A stretch of DNA of 64,000 bases from Valencia hispanica (GCA_963556495.2 OY747702.1:15347403-15411402), one strand, 5' to 3'; positions 22,320 through 33,350 are shown, counted from the first letter of the stretch. Translations and numbers: made by a program. Notes: generated from the sequence alone by a model not told the origin.

Positions 22320-23840
22320 AAACAATACAAACATATGTTCTTGCCCCTAGGTTCCATAATGTTTTAGTATAAAACAGTTAACTCTTATGTCAAACAATAA
22401 TGGTAGCAGTAAATAAATTAAAAAAACACACAAAATCTATGTTCCATTAAAAATTCCAAATAAACTGGACAGATGACAGGTCCATGTGAATAAAAATAAC
22501 AACTTGAAAATTGATTCAAGTACCTTTATGTAACAGTTTTTCAATCTTAACAATTAAAATATTTTCCTCCATTTTATATCAAGCTAACCAAATTTAATAC
22601 ATTTATTTATTTAAAAAAAATCAAACATTCATCAAAGAATTGCCTAAATATTCTAATATTTAGTTATGTCTAATCTTTTATTTCCATTTCCATAGATCAA
22701 GAGGTTTTTCAATTTAAAAAATCTATTAACTGCCATTTTTGAGCATATTAGCCAAAATCAATAAATCAGAAGACAATCCATAATTCATCAGCAAATTACC
22801 ACTTTATTCACATATAGCCTTGTTTAAATGTAGAATACTATCCCTTTATTTCCATTTCCTGAGATCCAATGCTTTTTAAAAAAGGGTCCACTGCCACTTT
22901 TTAACCTAATAAACAAAATTAATAAACTGATTAAAAATATATATATACTTGGAAATTACCAAAATATTCTTAAATGGTCATGTCCATATGTGAAATAACA
23001 TTAAGGTTTTATTACGTCCATAGATTGAACACTTTTTCAATTAAAAATGATTAACTATCATTTTATACCATCCAGACCTAAATTAACTTTTAAAAATCTA
23101 TAATCCAGCATCAAATTAGCAAAATATGCCCAGATGCTGAAATTTACATGATAAATAATATATTATTTCCATGTCCTTTTTCAATTAAATGTTTTTACTC
23201 CCATTCTATACAACATTGACATAATTTAATAAAATAATCAAAAATGGATAATTAATCTGGAAGTTACTAATATATTCTTATAGTCATATCTACCTGTGGA
23301 ATCATGTGTTTACATTTCCATGTCTTTATATCAAATGCTTTTTATTTAGTTTAACGCCATTTTATACCATATGGATACATATTAACAAATTCATAAAAAA
23401 TCTGTATATCATCTGTAAACTACCCGAATATTCTCAGATGGTTGTTTTTAAATGTGGAATACCAAACTTTGTTTAATTGTATGTGCTTGGGTCCAATACT
23501 TTTTCAATATAAAAATGATAACCGTGATTTCCAAAATACCTACTATAATTTTGTTTTAACTTCAAAACTTCAAACTTTATCATAAAGATCCCTAAGTATT
23601 CCCACCTCCCCATGTTTTAATGTGGAATAATACATGTGCTTTATTATTTCTCTAGACTCATTAGCTTTTGTACCATAATTATTAATCTTCATTTTCGCAA
23701 TATCATCATTAGTGACATAAATTCAAAAAAAAATTTAAAACGTACAATGTCTCTCAGAAATCTCAAAATATATATAGATAAACTTTATCATCTCAGAAAA
23801 TTGCCTAAAAAATTACTTGTACTATAATCTAAAACTTTTT
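22320..23840 (+). repeat. Diverged tandem array, period about 150-170 bp
   Basis: At least seven AT-rich units recur. One landmark, of the form CTTTTTCAATT.AAAAAT, lies near 22536, 22706, 22872, 23032, 23187, 23338 and 23500. A second, of the form AAATTACC.AAATATTCT, lies near 22637, 22793, 22954, 23113, 23262 and 23414. A third, of the form CCATTTTATACC, lies between them. The spacing shrinks from about 170 to 150 and returns to 162. Units are heavily diverged, so the array is old. It is non-coding; the open frame at 23636-23827 is incidental. I do not recognise the family. Confidence 0.7.
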
Positions 23841-24363
23841 TAAATAAGAAAATCACCCTTGCTGCTCGGCAAGTTTGAATGTTATTTTGTCAAACACATG
23901 GGGGTGCTCAAGACTCGATCTACATTTTTGTGCATAACCCATACCCACTTTGATAAATCATAACTATGTTGATAACATAGTCTCAGAGTTGCATCATGAA
24001 GATACCCACCAAGTTTCATGAAAATCTAGTCGTTTTGGCCGTATACATTTTAGCTACTTATAACACGCCTAAGTGTTGGATCAGGCTGAAAATGGAAACA
24101 TACATGTTAATTGACTTTAAGCACAATTGGTATAAAAACTATCGATAAATAAAAAATACATTGCACATAATTTTGTATATCAAACATTGTTTTGAACTTT
24201 GGCCACATCATTTGGTCTGCTGCTTGTTCAGTCCTGTTTAGGGATGGGTATCGTTAAGGATTTATCGATACTACCACTCTCAACGATACTCCTTATCGAT
24301 CCAGTACTTTATCTGTACTTTTTTTTTTGAAAGACTAAAACAAAAGGGGATAAACACAAATAA

Positions 24364-24555
24364 TGAACTGTAGTTTAAGGAAACATTTGTTTAACTTAGA
24401 TAAGAAGGAAGCTGTTGTTCATAAATATCCAGCATTTATTATTTGTAAGAATAAAATAGCAGGTTAACTGTAGTTTAAGAATTTTTTTAAAACTTAGATA
24501 AGAAGGAAGCTGTTGTTCAAAATATCCAGCATTTATTAATTGTAAGAATGAAATG
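24364..24555. repeat. Internal tandem duplication, about 100 bp
   Basis: Within the hAT element AACTGTAGTTTAAG, TTAGATAAGAAGGAAGCTGT, ATATCCAGCATTTATTA and GTAAGAATAAAAT(A/G) recur in the same order, first at about 24366-24460 and again at about 24467-24555. The copies are very similar, so the duplication is young relative to the background. Confidence 0.75.
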
Positions 24556-24607
24556 GCAAACTTATGTCCATGCTTCACGTGTTTGCTTTGCATACAAACA
24601 TACATAC

Positions 24608-24809
24608 CTGTTGTATCTGATTCAGAGGTTGTTGTTGCTGCAGCACTCAGGCGGTCAAACACCGTGCATCTTTCCGTTTGTAGTTGGTGTATTCTGGCAA
24701 GGTGTTTGGTCAAATTACTTGTGTTCCCGCCTTTGCAAGCAAAGCTTTTATTACATATGTGACAGCGTGCATTGTCGGCATCTATTTTCGTAAAATGAAA
24801 GGCGAACAC
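24608..24809 (-). CDS. BED zinc-finger exon of a hAT transposase remnant
   Basis: The minus strand encodes F-T-K-I-D-A-D-N-A-R-C-H-I-C-N-K-S-F-A-C, then K-G-G-N-T-S-N-L-T-K-H-L-A-R-I-H. This is a complete BED finger (C-x2-C, then H-x4-H, with the usual K-G-G-x-T-S-N-L-x-K-H-L). Six residues on is a short Ser/Thr-rich stretch and the splice donor CAG|GTATGTATGT (GT at 24607-24606), so the exon would end at 24608. No ATG is in place; the frame opens at a GTG at 24809, so the true start may be spliced in or lost. BED fingers bind DNA, here presumably the element's own ends. As an isolated exon it is most likely non-functional. Confidence 0.65.
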
Positions 24810-25047
24810 ACACGTGAGCGCGCAGCAGTCGCCACTCCGTCCCCGCAGCGTGTGTGCTTGTTAAGGAGGAGTGGGCTGCAATACAGTGTTTGGCTTGTGT
24901 TCATATCTCCCGCAAAACATGAATACGACCTTAATTTTACCGTTAAGAGGACCGATTAGGCTGAAGCTTGTCGGTCCCGGTGGACCATCAGAATCAGCAC
25001 CGGGGCCAATTAAATACCGGGTTTCGGTACACATCCCTAGTCCTGTT

Positions 25048-25509
25048 ATGCAAAGTTTCATTCCAATTGGCTTTACACCTTAGGAGGAGTTAAAAAAAAT
25101 AGGTTTAGCATACAATGCTAGTTTTCTACTACCGGTATATAAATTCAATGCACTGTGGAAACATCTCATCCCTTGTTAGTGTTGTGACACAGATTGGTAG
25201 GTTTTGGGTAGGAATTATTATGAATAATTGTTCAGGGCAATTAATAATAAGATCCACCATCCTGGGATCCAGGAAATATAATAATAACCAAATAATCCAG
25301 TCTCAGTTAATGTTTATGATTACCCGCCTGATAAGGCTGAGAAAATTAAACACTGGATGAAGGAATAAGTTCTTGGCGTACTTTGAATGGCAAGTTACTA
25401 CATGTGTAGATGGAATAATAAACTAACGACTTTCCAAAGTAGAAGAGTTTATTACAAAAAGAATTCAGCTTTCAGTGAAAAGGCTTTATTAAGCAAATTC
25501 ACTAAGCAA
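25048..25509. other. Non-coding sequence
   Basis: No gene or recognised repeat; the open stretches at 25115-25360 and 25387-25629 have no familiar motif. Confidence 0.5.
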
Positions 25510-25925
25510 ATAATACAATTCAATTCAATTCAGTTTATTTATATAGCGCCAATTCACAACAGATGTCATCTCAAGGCACCTAACAAGAAGTCATTTCAAT
25601 ACATTTATACAAACATTCCAATCAGTTAAATAGTTTCCTATTTAAGGAATCCCAGCAGATTGCGTCAGTCATTGGCGTGAGGTTGGGCCCCGTTGATGCA
25701 GACTTTCCAACTACAGCAATCCTTCAGCAATCCCTCATACTGAGCAAGCAAGTAGCGACGGTGGAGAGGAAAAACTCCCCTTTAACAGGAAGAAACCTCC
25801 AACAGAACCAGGCTCAGTAGGAGCGGCCATCTGCCACGACCGTCTGGGGGTTTGAGAAGACAGAGCAGAAACACAGAAGGAACAGAAGATCTGATATAAG
25901 AGAACTTTCTATGTTACAGAAAGTA
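25510..25925 (-). mobile_element. LINE-like 3' region, reverse orientation
   Basis: Read on the minus strand it ends GGCGCTATATAAATAAACTG, AATTGAATTGAATTG, a typical LINE 3' end with short terminal repeats. The part at 25760-25850 (GAGAGGAAAAACTCCCCTTT, AACAGGAAGAAACCTCCAAC, AACCAGGCTCAGTAGGAGCG) is a repeat widely dispersed in percomorph fish. No coding capacity. Confidence 0.65.
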
Positions 25926-26039
25926 AAAAGTTGATAACAGGACACAGTGGATGTTCAGTTACTGGGACGATCATCCCAGTCGATGCCCTCCGTCCAACAG
26001 GGCATTGCAGCCAATACACAACTAAACTACTAAGTAAAA

Positions 26040-26735
26040 GAAGAATGAATGATAAAACCAACTCTGTGAGGATGTTTGTGTGTGTGAGTTTGTGTGTGTG
26101 CGCGCTTGGCTCACCTTCTCCTCCTCAGGGATGCGTCTTGGTGTTCTCTCCCAGCTGAAGCCGATCAGCCTAATCACGGAGGAGCGGAGATAAAAGGTGG
26201 AGCGCCTACCTGGAGCAGACAGCAGATAGTCAACGTCAACAGTGTGGTAACAGGCCGCTTTCAGCGTTTGTCTTTTCCTCTGTACGTTTATAGAAAAGGA
26301 ACTTACCGTTGCTCCTCCTCCCTCCAGCGCCGGTTGCTCCCCGGATCAATTGGTCAGTCGATCGCAGTCTACAGCGTCTGCTCCTACGCCTGCCTCCCTG
26401 CTGCTCTCTGTCGTGCTCCTCCGGCTGGGTTCAGTCTTCCATCTGCCTGTCCACCCTCGCTCATCCTCCTGGGCACATCGCATTCCCCCAGGACCACCTC
26501 TGAGTGGCCATCCTCCGATACACGCTTCCTCCGACCCCCTCAGTGTGGTAATCCAGCATCGCTGCAATCTCCAGTGGCGGCTCAACCTCGCAGTCCGGTC
26601 CCAGGAGTTTCCCTCCGAGTCCTCCGAGCTTCCAAGGTTTCCACCTAAGAGAAATATACTCTTATACCAACCTCTGAGTCAATGAGTCGTTCGTGTGTCT
26701 GCACCAGAGTCCTGAAACCGAAAAAATGACAAACT
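26040..26735 (+). other. GC-rich segment, possible retroelement 5' region or LTR
   Basis: GC content rises sharply here. 26185-26200 contains GAGATAAAAGGTGGAGC, a TATA-like box followed by a plausible start region. The overlapping open frames on both strands (26094-26648, 26309-26503, 26350-26685, 26346-26585) show no domain and reflect composition. The end of the segment (GTGTCTGCACCAGAGTCCTG) is reminiscent of fish LTR or LINE 5' ends, but no second LTR, primer-binding site or gag/pol follows. Identity is unresolved. Confidence 0.3.
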
Positions 26736-28069
26736 CAAAGTAAAACAGTAAAATGGACAAATATGCAAAAAAGTAGAAACAGCAACCAATAAATTGATTG
26801 TGATGTCACAGTCCAGTATAGGTATGTATGCTTAAAGACCAAGGCTTGTATCGTAGAGTTTGGGACTAAAGCTAAGGTAATTTTAAACTAATTGTGATTA
26901 GTTTAAGACTAATTAGCACCTTTTGGTTTGTGTTCACCAAAAACATTCTTTGGAGGAAGTAATGTTTCATTAAATCATTTGCTGGATTAGAAATCAATAA
27001 CCTTTGGAGAATTGATTGTATTTTATGGATCGGTCACTGCAGTGATTGATCTAATTTAGTATTTTGACATACTGAAGGCGGTTTCAAAAGCAACTTATAT
27101 GATTAGTTTTCAGTGTTTAATCTGTTTTGAAGCCGATCTTTATTTTGAATACCGTAGATAGCAGTTCTTATCGAGTATGAACTCTAACTGTCTGCAAAAG
27201 CAGGCTGCGCTAATAAGAACAAGCGTGCAGAGCTAGTGTATGTAGCGCAGCTTAGAGCTACTCTGTTTAGCTTAGCACTAAAGAACAAAGGAAAAACTCC
27301 AGTGGAACAGATTAACTCTATTTACAGGATTCAAAACAACTCATTCAATCAGGTCAGAAACCTTTAAAAACACTTTGTACCCAAACAATTGAAAAAATGA
27401 ATTCTTACAAATGCAACAAAAACACAGTAAGATAGACAATCAAAACAAATCTTAATTTGTTTATCTTAAGCTAATTTATCTCTGCCCAGACACAACCTTA
27501 CTTGAACCAAGGAAGGAGGGCATCTCTTAGCTGGCCCGTTATCAGCAGCTGCGTAAAGGGCTTCGGGTGCGCGGGGAAGGGCTAGGCAGTCACCATTAGC
27601 CAGAACTTGGGTCATCCGGTTCCTCTTAGCTCAGTTTTATTCGGCTAAATCTCCTGGCTCGGCGGCTCCAGGTGCATAGCACGGCTCGTGCAGTGGCAGC
27701 ATGTCACCGGCTCTCTCTCCGTCTCTGGTAAAATCTGTAATTAAAAGATACAGTTCACCTGATTAACGATCAGCAGGCTGTTGTGTCTTTTGGATCCAAT
27801 TAGTTTCTTCCAGAAACTCGCCTCCCCCCTCGCCAGCAAAGGAGGTTGCCTCTCCTTTGTGGTTGCCCACGAACAGAGAGTAAGTACAGAGTGGAGCCCC
27901 GTGCTCAAATAGGGATAATGATGTCCCATGAAGTCCTCCTTTTCCTATTAAAGCTGAAAGTGGATTGTGCGATTTAGCACTTCTATCATTGTTTGGTCCA
28001 GTGACCATGGCTGTGTATCCAACAGTTAGGATCTAATTCTTGATGTGTAAACCTAAAATATGGGGGAGG
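26736..28069. other. Non-coding sequence, part with raised GC
   Basis: 27140-28010 is GC-richer than the intron background and contains many CTTAG/GCTTAGC words, suggesting old repeat material. The overlapping minus-strand open stretches at 27741-28008 show no domain. Nothing can be assigned. Confidence 0.4.
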
Positions 28070-28372
28070 TATACGGGCAGCTGTGCCTCAGCGAGTTGTC
28101 ATTCTGCAACCCAGAAATCATGGGTTCGATTCCTGCTTCTGCCTGCTACATCCCGTTGTGTCCTTGGGCAAGACACTTCACCTATCTTACCTACTGATGT
28201 AGGTCAGAAGGGCTGATGGCGAGAGATGGCAGCCTTGCTTCTGTCAGTCTGCCCCATGCCAGCTGTGGCTACAATCGTAGCTTGCTTCCACCAGTGAGTG
28301 AATGAGGGTGAAGGAAAGTGCTTTCAGGGTCTCAAAAAGCAGTATATAAATGCAAGCCATTATTATTAGTAT
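28070..28372 (+). mobile_element. tRNA-derived SINE, copy 2
   Basis: Same family as 19606-19877: B box GGGTTCGATTCC near 28120, TGTCCTTGGGCAAGACACTT, GAGATGGCAGCCTTGCTTCT, and a tail with TATATAAATGCAAGCCATTA. This copy carries about 24 bp (TGCCAGCTGTGGCTACAATC and neighbours, near 28256) missing from copy 1. Its A box is more damaged than in copy 1. Confidence 0.9.
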
Positions 28373-29360
28373 AAAATATTATCCTAGCAGGTGCTAGAAT
28401 GTTTGGTGTTACATCACTTGCACAATTTTCAAAAATGTTCAAATTTTTCCACATCGTTTTGTTATCCTGTCAATAGATGTTATGTACCAAGTTTCAAATT
28501 GATGCAGGTTATAATGTGGGACAAGAAATTAAAACTAGGTTTTGTCTCTTTTGTTATATAGCAACAGAAAAAATCTAGTAAGTGGGTGTGACCAACGAGA
28601 CCTGAATGCAGAATTATCCAAGGATTCAGCTGATATAAAGGTTTTGAGTGTGGGAAATATGGTTTAACCAAAATTCATTTTTCTTTGCAATAGCGCATTT
28701 TAGGTAATGAGGGGTATGAAAAAAAATTTCCGAGTAGCGGTAACATTTGTCTAACACGATTTTGCCTTATCAGAATTTTTTTCATCCTTTTCTGGTTCTT
28801 CTGCTCAATGCATTTTAACGGAGAAGAAGAAGAATATAAGCAAACTGTAAAACCTGTACAATTTAAATAGGCTTCCTGCTCCACTGGAGCAGGCAAAACG
28901 GGCAACTTGCATTATCTGTTCTTCCCCAAAATCTATTTAAGTTTCTTGTTTCAATGAATTATTTATATTCTGGGTGAAGTTTGTGAAAGCAGTGGAGCTC
29001 AATGAGAGCGGCTTTCCTCCAGCAGTGCACCTTTAAGGGAGTGTTTCTTTTTAACTTACTAAGGAACGAAGCAGTCAAGGAAAGGAGAAAGCACATAATT
29101 AGCCTCCACACTCAACATCATTAACCTCAACAATTATTTACATCAACCGAGTAATGAAGATGGGGGTTTGGAAGAGACACGTATGCACCTTTCTTGAAAA
29201 TAAAATACGGTGAAAATAAAAATAGGATCATTTATTAGAGTCAGAATGCCATTCCAAAGACTACAGCCTCCCAGGTTACAGCTGAGCAGCCCACTCACTT
29301 CCACGTGGCTTTGCGCGTATATGAGTGTGTTCGCCTGGCCTGAAAGTGTACATGCCACGA

Positions 29361-29363
<3 letters not shown>
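28373..29363. other. Non-coding sequence
   Basis: No gene or repeat recognised. Short open stretches at 28480-28671 and 28675-28905 are without motifs. Confidence 0.5.

Positions 29364-29405
<42 letters not shown>
29364..29405 (+). repeat. (TG)n microsatellite
   Basis: About 21 uninterrupted TG units, continuing after GCATGT into a degenerate TG tract to about 29430. Long Cys/Val and Thr/His open frames across it are artefacts. Confidence 0.95.
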
Positions 29406-29406
<1 letters not shown>

Positions 29407-29573
29407 ATGTTTGGACTGTGTGTGTGTTTTTATGTATCTGCGTGCACGTGCATGTGCACGAGACACCATCTGTGTAGCCATTTGCAGCTGTGTACCCTTG
29501 GAGCCCAGGACCCAAAACTCAGCTGTTACCAAGACAACCCCCTACACCCCCCATACCTGGTCCGTTCACGCAT

Positions 29574-29595
29574 ACACACACACACACACACACAC
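29574..29595 (+). repeat. (AC)n microsatellite
   Basis: About 11 AC units followed by TCAGGATC. Together with the (TG)n 170 bp upstream it forms a complementary pair on one strand. Confidence 0.9.
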
Positions 29596-29894
29596 TCAGG
29601 ATCAACTAAAGGTTTGACAGTGTGTGTGCTTGTGAGGGAACAGATGGACTACGATGTATCCCTTTTGATGAAGTGCGAAGCGTTTGAGTGTGGGGCAGCA
29701 AAAGACGAACAGAAACTGAAGTGACAAGCAGATGGACAGTCTGTGTTTCAGTTTTAGTTGAGTTTCTGTCTCTCATGCTCTGTGTGTAAAGTGTGAGAAT
29801 TAGATAAGTCTAAACAAAAACACTGCGTTATTGAAGCAGAACACGTGGTCTTGCTTTTATTCAGCCACTCAGATTTGCTTAAAATCAACGTCAA

Positions 29895-30690
29895 GATTCT
29901 AGAATTGCGCCGCTCATGGTGGAAGCATGTTTGATTATCTTTGTTACGTTAGCTCTGATTTGTTCTTTTTTGAGACTTTTGTTCATTATTTTTGTAATTG
30001 GGGCTTTACTTTTCTGGACATGTATTCCCTCTGGTTTCAAAGGCTGTGCAGCTGGATTATTTTTATTTTTATTTTTTGCTGTTTTTTTACTCTTGGACAG
30101 CTATTATGATATGTAACATCACAGGCAACAAGGCATTGTATTTACAACTGGGAGCAGCTGATTAGCATCTCAAAAGCTCAAAAAATACCTGAACTATGAC
30201 CCCCAATCCTAGAGAAGTTTCAAAGGAAGATTTGAAACTGAATGCAGAGCAGAACCAAGGAGCAGAGAGGAAAGGAGGAAGTTCAAACCGTGTCTTCCAT
30301 CCATCACAATAGGCAAGTGTGATATCCCTGACTCTCTCTGTCTTCTCAGCTTTCTAACTTGGCTTTTTGCAGCCAGACAGAGTTTTAAGGGGTGGAAAAA
30401 GCAAATGAGAAAGATTAGCTGTACTTGCCAACAACTGATGGAGTCATCCGTTAGATGTTACTGTGAAATATTGTCTCCGCTGCCCAAAGATGAGCAGCCA
30501 TGAGAGTGTCACACAGCAGCAGTCTTCAGTCAGAGGCCTCTATAGATCCCGTTGAATACTGACTGCTACCAGAGATCCTTCCTGCTCACAGCATCATGAT
30601 CACCAACGACTCTTTGAAGATACTTGGATGATATGAGTTATGGCAACATTTAATTCCCTTTGGGATAAATAAGGTATTTTTAAATTGAAT
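29895..30690 (+). mobile_element. Internally deleted LINE derivative, + copy
   Basis: This sequence aligns end to end with the reverse complement of 31425-32150. It starts GATTCTAGAATTGCGCCGCT, CATGGTGG and passes through GGTTTCAAAGGCTGTGCAGC and an Arg-rich coding-like stretch near 30240-30285. Its end, GACTGCTACCAGAGATCCTT, CCTGCTCACAGC, then TTCCCTTTGGGATAAATAAG and TTTTTAAATTGAA, is the 3' end of a Rex1/CR1-like LINE, the family also seen at 40906-41670. A LINE 5' region is thus joined directly to a LINE 3' end with endonuclease and RT missing. Confidence 0.7.
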
Positions 30691-31424
30691 GATACATACA
30701 GACTCAGTATACCCCTTTGGTCATTAGGTTCATGTACTTGTAATGGCTTTGTGCTTCAGAGATGGGTGCCAGATCTAGTACCAAGTACTACTTATTGTTG
30801 GCATGACATATAAAATTGGAATCGTTTTTAAGCAGTTGGTTTCCTGCAACACCAACCTCCCAACTAAATCAGCAAAAGAAACTAATCGAATGTGGACAAA
30901 GTCAAACAATTAGCACCCATAGATTAAAGCCTGTGCAAAATCTGAATTTAGATAACCTCTGGTGTTTTTCCAGCCATGTGCAGATCTTGCAGAATGTTTT
31001 TAGCTCTGCTGCACAGAAGCAAGATGTAAGTGAAAAGGATCAGTTCATTTGTTAAGTCAGCATCAGTGGATGATGCTGCTGCCAGAATTAGACAATGTGC
31101 TTATGCATGTCTTGCTTCGGTGTGGCTAAAACTATCGAAACCTAGAAGCTTCTGGGTGGCAACTTGAGATGGCCTACAGAAGATTACTACGAGCCAAGGT
31201 ACAAAAATCTAAAAACCTGTCATCTTAATTTATCTTGATTTCATTCCAGACCGTACCCACCTAGCTGTTATGTGTCCCTCAAGATTCTCAGCTACATTAG
31301 CCATTGTGCTAACACCTAACTACTGGATGTTCACCAAAGTTATCTATCCTTCTACACAAACATATTTGTCCTTCTCCAACAAATATAATTCAAGTCTATT
31401 CCTGAATTTGTACAGCTCCAGATT
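30691..31424. other. Spacer between inverted LINE-derived copies
   Basis: About 730 bp without recognised repeats. The 79- and 80-codon open stretches at 30816-31055 and 31270-31512 show no domain. Confidence 0.5.
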
Positions 31425-32150
31425 AAAATTACTTTATTTATTCCAAAGGGAAATTCAATTTTGTCGTCAGTCATATCAGCCGAGTATATTCAGAGTAACA
31501 CGTGAATGGTGATGTTGTGAGCAGGAAGGGTCTCTGGTAGCAGTCAGTCTTGCAACGAATCTGAAGAAGCCTCTAAATGAAGACTGTTTCATGACTGTCA
31601 TGACTGTCACAGCTTAATTTCAGGGCAGCAGACATTTCAGTGATATGTCATGGATGACACCATCAGTTTTCGGTAAGTACTGCTAATCCAACTCATTTGC
31701 TTTTGCCGCTCCTTTATAAGTCTCTGGCTGTATGGTTAGAAAGCCGGGCAGATAGTCAGAAACATGAACTTTGCCCTTTATGATCGATGCAAAAGAACTT
31801 CCTCCTTCTCTCCCTGCTCTTTGGTCCTGGTCTGCATCCATGAAGCCCCCTTCTAAGCTCCTCTCGGATTTGGGGTCATAGTTCAGAAATCATTTGAGTT
31901 TTTGAGATGCCAATAAGTTGCTCCCAGTTAACAATAACTTGTTGCCATGGTTATGCATCATGATAGTCTGAAAGTAGAAAAGAGCAAGCTGCACAGCATC
32001 TAAAACCAGAGGGAATAATTGTCCAAAAAAGCAACACCCCAGCTAAAAATTATGAACAAAAGTCTAGAAAAATAACTAATCAGAAAGAACGTAACAGAGC
32101 TTCTCCAACATACTGCCACCATGAGCGCCGCTATTCCAGAATTCTAGAAT
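31425..32150 (-). mobile_element. Internally deleted LINE derivative, - copy
   Basis: Reverse-strand partner of 29895-30690, with the same order of segments and the same 5'-to-3' junction. On the minus strand it starts ATTCTAGAATTCTGGAATAG, CGGCGCTCATGGTGG and ends GACTGCTACCAGAGACCCTT, CCTGCTCACAAC, then TTCCCTTTGGAATAAATAAA, GTAATTTTAATC. By eye the two copies agree over most positions with scattered substitutions and small indels, so they are separate old insertions or a diverged palindromic duplication. Confidence 0.7.
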
Positions 32151-33029
32151 ATGCAGATGATGTGTTCAGGGTGGATAAAGTGGTTAATATAGCAGCACTA
32201 AACTGTGTGCCTCATGCCAGTAAGTTTGATGTTTGTTTAGGTGGCTGAAAATATGAACTGAATGTGCAGAAGACTGGTAGAAGTTTGAAAATCACAAGCT
32301 CAGCAGGTATAATTCGAAAAGGAACGATCAGTCTACGAGTAATGGCAGAACTACGAGAGAATATCCTTTTAGGTTCTTCAGATCGAGGGATCATCAGTGT
32401 TGCACCTTTTCTCAAGCATGAGGCCATTTTAATTTCCAACACTGCAGCGTCAGCAGCAGTTTGTAGATCAGTGTTTGAAATGCTATTAAGAACCGCCGCC
32501 TCTCCACAATGTCAGCCCTGAGTGACACACACCGTGGAAGTGGGGGTGCCCAACGGGTCTGCAAAGCTGCGATGGCTACTGTGCAAACTGAGAGACTCAT
32601 TTATCTCACACTATGACAAATTAATTCCCTCTAATGCATTTACTCATAATTCATAATCTGGCTCCTCTCTCCAGTTTAAGATTCATTTTGAAATATTTTT
32701 TGATAGTCTTCCTGTTCCTCTAATATTTCACAAATGTTCTCTAAATATTGTCAGTGAATGTAAAATGTTATAGATTATAGTAAACCAGATTTCTTATGTA
32801 TATTTGGAAAATAGCTTTATCTATAAGGGCCTCTGATATCTTTGAATAAAATGCAGGTCAAGAATTAGTGTAATACGCTATAAAAGAGATGGTGCATACA
32901 TAGACTGGATCAAACTAATCAGAAGATTTCGCCAACAATACATATATATTTTTTCATCCTTTACAATATTGAGAAGTCAAAAGTAGGAGAACCTATTTTA
33001 AAAGCAAATCTGTATTAGAATTCAAATTA
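32151..33029. other. Non-coding sequence
   Basis: No recognised repeat. An 85-codon open stretch at 32264-32521 has no familiar domain. Confidence 0.45.
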
Positions 33030-33039
33030 AAGCGCATTA

Positions 33040-33350
33040 GCTGAAATTCTTTGTCATTTTCACAATGCAGCTGAAATTCTGACTTATGAATAAAATGAAT
33101 AAGAAATCATCCAAACTTCTTTTTCATTTTCTTCTTCAATATTGCTCATAAAGAAAGACAATCAAGATTTAATTTTCAAATAACACTAGCAAAATAGTTC
33201 AATTTGAAATGTCAAATTTAAAATTTAAAATCCAATGGCAGAAATAATTTTTCATTTTCAGAATACAACTGCATTTTGCCTCAAAAATAAAATGAATAAG
33301 AAATCCACCAAACTGCTTTGTCTCTTTCTTCTGCAAAATTGCTCATTTTG
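33040..33350. repeat. AT-rich tandem duplication, period about 197 bp
   Basis: TAAAATGAATAAGAAATC(A/C).CCAAACT starts at 33091 and again at 33288, each followed by TTTGT/TTTTTC, TTTCTTCTTC-like sequence and ATTGCTCAT. The upstream TTTGTCATTTTCACAATGCA likewise matches TTTTTCATTTTCAGAATACA. Two diverged units are visible. Confidence 0.6.

Larger units (their letters stand above)
24239..25039 (-). mobile_element. hAT transposon deletion derivative (801 bp)
   Basis: The left end TAGGGATGGGTATCG (24239) and the inverted right end TAGGGATGTGTACCG (reading back from 25039) form the terminal repeats. The exact 8-bp target duplication GTCCTGTT flanks them at 24231-24238 and 25040-25047, diagnostic of hAT. 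The transposase is reduced to an N-terminal BED zinc-finger exon on the minus strand; the catalytic and dimerisation regions are deleted. The exact target duplication suggests a relatively recent insertion. Confidence 0.9.

Noticed and set aside
22320..23840. CRISPR-like array
   Set aside because: The genome is eukaryotic, units are ~160 bp, diverged and without short conserved repeats alternating with unique spacers.
26094..26685. 184- and 111-codon overlapping frames, possible gene
   Set aside because: Overlapping frames on both strands in a GC-rich patch without domain or splice structure; more likely retroelement or promoter DNA.
29143..29724. Cys/Val- and Thr/His-rich open frames of 80-135 codons
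   Set aside because: They read through (TG)n and (AC)n microsatellites.
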